DNA of 18,067 bases, taken from Bacteroidota bacterium. GTDB lineage: Bacteria; Bacteroidota; Bacteroidia; Chitinophagales; Chitinophagaceae. A program made the translations under genes and the position numbers. The notes below the pieces were generated by a model, which saw nothing but the letters and a program-made list of their open reading frames with translations, was not told the origin of the DNA and ran no database searches. Positions 14,482 to 18,067 of this stretch are shown piece after piece; within the stretch, counting starts at the first letter, position 1, and each line of letters starts with the position of its first letter. The stretch lies in contig JAEZRL010000331.1 of NCBI GenBank assembly GCA_023440945.1, forward strand, positions 1-18,067, given 5' to 3'.

Positions 14482-14614
14482 GCATGTAACCGTGTTATCC
14501 ACCTTTGTGATTCAAAAGAATTTTGAGCAAAAGTGTAAGGACATCAGGTTAACTTCATAAATCAGATAGAATCTGGTCTGTTTTTAGTTTTTGCTTACAA
14601 TCTAACTTTATTCA

Positions 14615-15469
14615 ATGGCTAAGAAAAGCGCAGGCATTCTTGCATACAGAGTAAAAAATCATTTGTTCGAAGTATTACTGGTGCATCCAGGTGGACCTTT
14701 TTGGAAGAACAAAGACAACGGCGCTTGGTCTATTCCAAAAGGCGAACCGGATAACGAGGAAGAAGATTTGCAGAAAGCTGCAATACGTGAGTTTAAAGAA
14801 GAAACAGGTACTGATCTTAATGGGAATTTTATTGCTTTGGCACCTGTAAAACAAAAAGGAGGAAAAACAGTTTATGCTTTCGCAGTAGAGTTTGATGCAG
14901 ATGTAAACCAAATAACAAGCAATAAGATTACCATTAACTGGCCGCCAAAATCTTCGAAAAAAATTGTTATTCCTGAAGTTGACAGAGCAGAATATTTCAA
15001 CATTATTGATGCAGCAGAAAAAATAAACCCTGCTCAAAGCGCTTTGATAGGTGATCTTTTACAGAAAGTTCACGGATTGAACAATAAACAAATTGATAAA
15101 GTAAAACAGCTCGGAAATATTATTAGATCTGCAAAGCTTATAAGGTTTTATTATGAAAGCAAAAGATCAGAAGGAAAAGAATTTAAAGATTACAGGGAAG
15201 TAGAGCCTTATCTTATAGGAAAATATATCAAAGACCGTAATAAGGCGCTTTCTATGTCAGGTTATTTTTGGCCAACAAAAAAACAGGAAGCTGACAAAGA
15301 ACAAAAAGGCCAGGGAAATTATCTTGTGGATAAAATTGATCCGGAGAAATTAGAAACGCTGGATAAGATGTTTGATACTATAAAGGTGAAAGAAAGTAAT
15401 ATTCATAATACACCAACCATGATTATCTTTTATAAATCTGATAAGCCTTTTGCAAAGAATGTTGATTAA
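14615..15469 (+). CDS. NUDIX hydrolase fused to a WYL-like domain
   Basis: A complete 284-residue protein, cytoplasmic. Residues 1-152 are a NUDIX domain: MAKKSAGILAYR, GGPFWKNKDNGAWSIPKG, and the NUDIX box from Gly43 to REFKEETG (58-65), with one more residue between the Gly and the RE pair than the consensus. Such domains hydrolyse nucleoside diphosphates linked to another group; the Glu pair at 62-63 binds metal. Residues about 160-265 form a second domain: IIRSAKLIRFYYESK, DYREVEPYLIGKYI, ALSMSGYFWPTKK, NYLVDKIDPEKLETLDKMFD. This order of strands resembles a WYL ligand-binding domain, which in bacteria senses nucleotides or ssDNA. The WYL reading is from pattern memory, not a search. It is monocistronic; no terminator is clear. 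Confidence 0.85.
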   Translation: MAKKSAGILAYRVKNHLFEVLLVHPGGPFWKNKDNGAWSIPKGEPDNEEEDLQKAAIREFKEETGTDLNGNFIALAPVKQKGGKTVYAFAVEFDADVNQITSNKITINWPPKSSKKIVIPEVDRAEYFNIIDAAEKINPAQSALIGDLLQKVHGLNNKQIDKVKQLGNIIRSAKLIRFYYESKRSEGKEFKDYREVEPYLIGKYIKDRNKALSMSGYFWPTKKQEADKEQKGQGNYLVDKIDPEKLETLDKMFDTIKVKESNIHNTPTMIIFYKSDKPFAKNVD

Positions 15470-15606
15470 GGTTCAGAATCTTGAAGTGAGTGACACAACC
15501 GGTGATGACCAAAGAACAAAAAGACGATAACATGAAATTATTAAACACTTAAACAGCAACAACAAATCTTAAGCTGTTTATAATATGCTGTTTCTTTTCA
15601 TATAAT

Positions 15607-15614
15607 TATTTTTG
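15607..15614 (+). promoter_or_regulatory. Candidate -7 element of the lipoprotein and ytxJ unit
   Basis: TATTTTTG is a perfect TAnnTTTG match, 22 bases before ATG 15637. No TTG stands at -33; CTG and ATG are near that position. It suggests that the small lipoprotein gene is the first gene of the unit. Confidence 0.5.
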
Positions 15615-15636
15615 TTATCTGAGTAAATTATCACCC

Positions 15637-15759
15637 ATGAAAAAAACAATTACGTTATTCTTTTTAACCATCGTTGTTCTTTTTGCTGTTGCATCCTGCG
15701 CAGCTTCAAGATCCGGCGACTGTCCTTCTCACGACAAGAATTATTTTAGAAAGCACTGA
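15637..15759 (+). CDS. Small 40-residue lipoprotein
   Basis: A short open frame with a clear lipoprotein signal: MKKTITLFFLTIVVLFAVAS, then Cys21 as the lipidation site. The mature part is only 20 residues, CAASRSGDCPSHDKNYFRKH, with a second cysteine in CPSHDKNYF. Similar short lipoproteins with a CP...YF ending occur in related bacteria, as far as I recall, but no function is known. It is supported by the -7 element at 15607-15614, a proper stop, and a gap of only 26 bases to ytxJ. It is easily missed by gene finders because of its size. It probably sits in the outer membrane or periplasm. Confidence 0.72.
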   Translation: MKKTITLFFLTIVVLFAVASCAASRSGDCPSHDKNYFRKH

Positions 15760-15785
15760 GGCATAATGTTTGCCTTTTTTATAAG

Positions 15786-16118
15786 ATGAATTGGATATCA
15801 CTTACTGAACCGGAACAGTTACAAAAAATTATTGATGACTCTGGGCAAAAGCCGCAAATTGTTTATAAACACAGCAGCCGTTGTGGCATAAGCAGTATGG
15901 TGCTGCGGCGATTGGAAAGAGAATCTCCTCCTGATTCGCTTGATTATTATTTTGTTGATGTGATACGCAACCGTAATGTATCTAATAAAATTGCGGAGCA
16001 ATTTAATGTGTATCATGAATCCCCGCAGATACTTGTTATTAAAAATGGTGAATGTATTTATGATGAAAGCCATTACGCCATTTCAATGGAAGATGTTTTG
16101 CAACAACTAAATATCTGA
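15786..16118 (+). CDS. ytxJ: Bacillithiol system redox-active protein YtxJ
   Basis: A complete 110-residue monothiol bacilliredoxin-like protein (also called BrxC) of the usual length. The block VYKHSSRCGISSMVLRRLE, with the single reactive Cys33, is the YtxJ signature, and HESPQILVIKNG with cis-Pro80 completes the thioredoxin fold. It acts in the cytoplasm, reversing bacillithiol mixed disulfides or handling oxidised thiols. A second bacilliredoxin (BrxA/BrxB type) lies at 5959 in the same window, so a bacillithiol system is very likely. The gene starts 26 bases after the small lipoprotein and ends 36 bases before the NAD(P)-binding gene, so all three are probably cotranscribed. No Shine-Dalgarno is seen. 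Confidence 0.93.
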   Translation: MNWISLTEPEQLQKIIDDSGQKPQIVYKHSSRCGISSMVLRRLERESPPDSLDYYFVDVIRNRNVSNKIAEQFNVYHESPQILVIKNGECIYDESHYAISMEDVLQQLNI

Positions 16119-16154
16119 AATCTTTCTTTGCTATCTTTATTTAAATAGTTGATA

Positions 16155-16793
16155 ATGATACTAACCGTTTTTGGAGCAACCGGTCAGGTAGGCAAACGAA
16201 TTGTTCGTTATGCTTTAGCCAAAGGCCATACTGTTCGTGCATTTGGAAGAAATATTACAAAACTTATCGACGAAGATATTAGAAATGATCAGTTGAAAGC
16301 GATAAAAGGAGCGGTGTTTGATGAAGGAGAAGTATTAAATGCGATAAGTGGTGCCGATGCGGTATTATCAGTTCTCGGCGGCTCATTTGATGGAATAGAT
16401 AAGGCGAGAAGTTTAGGTATGAAAAATATTGTTGCACAAATGGAAAAGGCTGGTGTTAAAAGGATAATTGCCTTAGGTAACTTTGGTATTTTAAGTTCGC
16501 CTGAAGGTGGATTTTTAATGGATGAGTCTGATTTTCCGAAAGAATATTTGCCCGTCGCAAATGAACATAAGCAAGCTTATTTGTATTTAAAAGATTCTAA
16601 TCTTGATTATACGTTTGTTTGCGCACCGGATATAAAAGATGAAGAGGCGACGGAAGAATATGTAACGAGTGAAACTTATCCGCCGGCTTCGGATAAATTT
16701 TATATTACTACCGGTGATCTTGCACATTTTATGGTAAACGAAGCAGAACAACAAAAGCACGAACGCGAAAGAGTTGGTATTTGTGCGGCATAA
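16155..16793 (+). CDS. NAD(P)H-binding atypical SDR protein
   Basis: A 212-residue protein with the NmrA/atypical SDR Rossmann motif GATGQVG at residues 7-13 and the chain MILTVFGATGQVGKRIVR. Further blocks are AFGRN for cofactor choice, GADAVLSVLGG, and KRIIALGNFGILSS. No canonical YxxxK pair is obvious, as is usual for this branch, which includes NADPH-sensing and flavin-reductase-like proteins. The substrate is unknown. I chose ATG 16155; an in-frame TTG at 16149 would add only two residues. It follows ytxJ by 36 bases and is probably the last gene of the unit. It converges with the tyrosine recombinase, with 73 bases between the stops and no clear terminator. Confidence 0.85.
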   Translation: MILTVFGATGQVGKRIVRYALAKGHTVRAFGRNITKLIDEDIRNDQLKAIKGAVFDEGEVLNAISGADAVLSVLGGSFDGIDKARSLGMKNIVAQMEKAGVKRIIALGNFGILSSPEGGFLMDESDFPKEYLPVANEHKQAYLYLKDSNLDYTFVCAPDIKDEEATEEYVTSETYPPASDKFYITTGDLAHFMVNEAEQQKHERERVGICAA

Positions 16794-16866
16794 AATTTAT
16801 CTCTCAAAGGCAGGCACAAATTACACAAAGGGTAAAGTACTTTTTTTGATCTTAAGTTTCGGTGAA

Positions 16867-17763
16867 TCATGCTTTCGGATGTGCTTTCTTAAAAACTTCT
16901 TTTAGTTTTTCGATTGTATTATGTGTATAAACTTGCGTAGCTGCAAGACTTGCATGGCCTAATAATTCTTTCACTGCATTCAAATCGGCTCCTTCATTCA
17001 TCAAGTGCGTAGCAAATGTGTGGCGAAGTACATGCGGACTTCTTTTTTCCTGCTTTGTAACATCCCCTAAAGCAACTTTTACGGCTGTATAAACAAATTT
17101 TGGATAAAGCGGTTTTCCTTTATTATTTACAAAAACATTTGTGACAGCTTCAAATAATTTATGTTTTTCATCAACATAAGTTTGCAGTTCTTTTAGTACT
17201 TCTTTTGATAAAGGAATAATTCTTTCTTTATTGCCTTTCCCCGTAACTTTTAGTTGACAGTAGCTAAAATCAACCTGGTATTCTTTCAGATTAATTAATT
17301 CACTCAAACGTATTCCTGTGTGATAAAACAATAAAATGATAAGTCTTTTTGTTTTGCCATTCCAGTCTTCACTAAATTCATTTTTTTTAAATAATTCCTG
17401 TATATCTTTTTGTTCTACATAAGCAGGTAGCCGTTTATTTGATTTAGGCGTAACAATGGTTGTCAAAGGTGTTTTTACAACAATGCCCTGCTTCATTAAG
17501 TATTTAAAAAAAGATTTTAAAGCTGATATTTTCCGGTTGATGCTTTTTGCGGTAAGTCCGTCTTCTTTCAAGCTTGCCAGCCAGCTCCGTATTTGCGCTG
17601 AGGTTATTTTATCTGTAGCGGGGGAATCAAATTCTGACTGAATAAAATCAAAGAATTGTTCCAGGTCGTTTTTATAAGAAATAAGTGTGTGTTGCGAATA
17701 TCTTTTCTCAAACTGCAGATATTGGAGAAAAGCCTGTAATAGTTCTTGGTAGGTTTCTAACAT
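16867..17763 (-). CDS. Xer-type tyrosine recombinase (XerC/XerD)
   Basis: A complete 298-residue site-specific recombinase of standard XerC/XerD length. The N-terminal SAM-like core-binding domain spans about 5-95 (QYLQFEKRYSQHTLISYKND). The catalytic domain carries the full residue set: Arg152 in HTGIRLSEL, Lys176 in VTGKGNKERIIPL, His244 and Arg247 in PHVLRHTFATHL, His270 in LLGHAS, and the nucleophile Tyr279 in VYTHN. The housekeeping Xer proteins resolve chromosome dimers at dif; whether this copy is XerC or XerD cannot be decided. Its place after rpsU on the same strand is the conserved order in many Bacteroidota, so it is not a mobile-element integrase. A strong hairpin with a U-tract stops just 3 bases before its ATG. 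Confidence 0.93.
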   Translation of the reverse strand: MLETYQELLQAFLQYLQFEKRYSQHTLISYKNDLEQFFDFIQSEFDSPATDKITSAQIRSWLASLKEDGLTAKSINRKISALKSFFKYLMKQGIVVKTPLTTIVTPKSNKRLPAYVEQKDIQELFKKNEFSEDWNGKTKRLIILLFYHTGIRLSELINLKEYQVDFSYCQLKVTGKGNKERIIPLSKEVLKELQTYVDEKHKLFEAVTNVFVNNKGKPLYPKFVYTAVKVALGDVTKQEKRSPHVLRHTFATHLMNEGADLNAVKELLGHASLAATQVYTHNTIEKLKEVFKKAHPKA

Positions 17764-17801
17764 AAAAAGTAGCCATAAAGTTACAAACCTTATGGCTACT
17801 T
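17761..17801 (-). terminator. Rho-independent terminator or attenuator between rpsU and the recombinase gene
   Basis: AAGTAGCCATAA (17767-17778) and TTATGGCTACTT (17790-17801) form a perfect 12-pair stem with an 11-base loop. Read on the minus strand, the stem is followed by three more Ts (five in a row with the stem end) and then the recombinase ATG at 17763-17761. It follows the rpsU stop by about 25 bases. It can end the rpsU transcript or reduce read-through into the recombinase gene. Confidence 0.8.
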
Positions 17802-17825
17802 GAATATGTTTAGCGAAAGTGAATT

Positions 17826-18023
17826 TTATCCTTCTATTTTACCACTTGCTATCTTTTGCTTGTACACTGCTTTCAGCACTTCGTTGCGGCGTTGTACAGA
17901 AGGTTTTGTAAAGCTTTGACGCTCTCTCAACTGTAACAAGATCTTGCTTTTTTCAAACTTCTTCTTGTATTTCTTAAGCGCTTTGTCAATGTTTTCGCAA
18001 TCTTTTGAATCTATTATCAGCAT
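17826..18023 (-). CDS. rpsU: 30S ribosomal protein bS21
   Basis: A complete 65-residue, highly basic protein. MLIIDSKDCENIDKALKKYKKKFEKS, the QLRERQSFTKPSVQRRNEV block and the VYKQK end are diagnostic of bS21, which binds the 30S platform near the 3' end of 16S rRNA. In Bacteroidota bS21, with bS6 and bS18, holds the anti-Shine-Dalgarno away from mRNA, which explains the rarity of Shine-Dalgarno sites. Its own gene has a perfect one at 18033-18040 and a perfect -7 element at 18060-18067, at the window edge. It is followed by a hairpin terminator and the Xer-type recombinase. The length is normal and there are no oddities. Confidence 0.97.
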   Translation of the reverse strand: MLIIDSKDCENIDKALKKYKKKFEKSKILLQLRERQSFTKPSVQRRNEVLKAVYKQKIASGKIEG

Positions 18024-18032
18024 AGTAGTTAT

Positions 18033-18040
18033 ACCTCCTT
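18033..18040 (-). promoter_or_regulatory. Perfect Shine-Dalgarno site of rpsU
   Basis: Read on the minus strand, AAGGAGGT is fully complementary to the conserved 3' end of 16S rRNA and lies 9 bases before the ATG at 18023. It is the strongest such site in the window. It would let ribosomes lacking bS21, whose anti-Shine-Dalgarno is free, translate rpsU preferentially. Confidence 0.85.
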
Positions 18041-18059
18041 AGGTAATTTTTTAGAGGCG

Positions 18060-18067
18060 CAAAGATA
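18060..18067 (-). promoter_or_regulatory. -7 element of the rpsU promoter
   Basis: Read on the minus strand, TATCTTTG followed by CG is a perfect TAnnTTTG match. It lies 36 bases before the rpsU ATG. The -33 element would be outside the window. Confidence 0.65.

Noticed and set aside
14563..14591. CAGAT-AGA-ATCTG hairpin followed by T-rich sequence after the histidine kinase
   Set aside because: The stem has only five pairs and the T-runs are interrupted, so it is too weak to call as a terminator.
16867..17763. Tyrosine recombinase as a sign of a mobile element or integron
   Set aside because: The standard Xer length, the conserved rpsU neighbour and the absence of attachment repeats or cargo genes point to a housekeeping recombinase.

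Overview
This window looks like chromosomal DNA of a member of the Bacteroidota, most likely close to the Chitinophagaceae. The signs are an AT-rich sequence, promoter elements of the Bacteroidota type (TTG, about 19 bases, TAnnTTTG), and few Shine-Dalgarno sequences apart from a very strong one before rpsU. The gene content agrees: two proteins of the bacillithiol redox system (BrxA/BrxB-type and YtxJ), a DUF6089-type outer-membrane protein, a LEA-type lipoprotein, and the order rpsU then a Xer-type recombinase. I see no rRNA, tRNA, CRISPR array, insertion sequence or phage genes. The exact genus cannot be read from the sequence.

Left part (1-6900). A sugar-nucleotide-type nucleotidyltransferase (+) converges with a two-gene minus-strand unit for exported, probably outer-membrane proteins. 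Next come an OsmC-type peroxide/thiol protein (+) and a LEA-type lipoprotein (-). A gene-free, very AT-rich stretch of about 730 bases carries several near-identical palindromes. A secreted TraB/GumN-family protein (-), an Hsp20 chaperone (-) with a clear terminator, and a divergent bacilliredoxin (+) follow. A bidirectional terminator separates the bacilliredoxin from a Spy-like periplasmic protein (-), whose upstream region holds an iterated motif of about 22-base period.

Middle (6900-12770). An SDR-type epimerase/dehydratase and a 3-hydroxyacyl-CoA dehydrogenase lie on the minus strand, and both appear to start at TTG. Divergently, a MerR-type regulator with a long acidic N-terminus overlaps a thioredoxin-fold protein by four bases. 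Facing it is a minus-strand unit of a zinc-dependent alcohol dehydrogenase and a tail-anchored-looking protein of unknown function. A 471-base stretch without genes follows.

Right part (12770-18067). A seven-helix membrane protein overlaps an orphan sensor histidine kinase, suggesting a paired sensor and signalling unit. Next is a NUDIX protein whose C-terminal half resembles a WYL ligand-binding domain, then a 40-residue lipoprotein, the bacillithiol protein YtxJ and an NAD(P)-binding protein in a likely operon. On the minus strand at the right end, rpsU (promoter and perfect Shine-Dalgarno) is followed by a strong hairpin terminator abutting the start codon of a Xer-type tyrosine recombinase.

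Most genes are housekeeping or stress-related. OsmC, bacilliredoxin, YtxJ, Hsp20 and the Spy-like protein share a thiol and protein-stress theme, but they are not one operon. The least explained items are the NUDIX-WYL-like fusion, the iterated motifs at 6932-7011 and 3763-4249, and the rpsU/recombinase leader structures.
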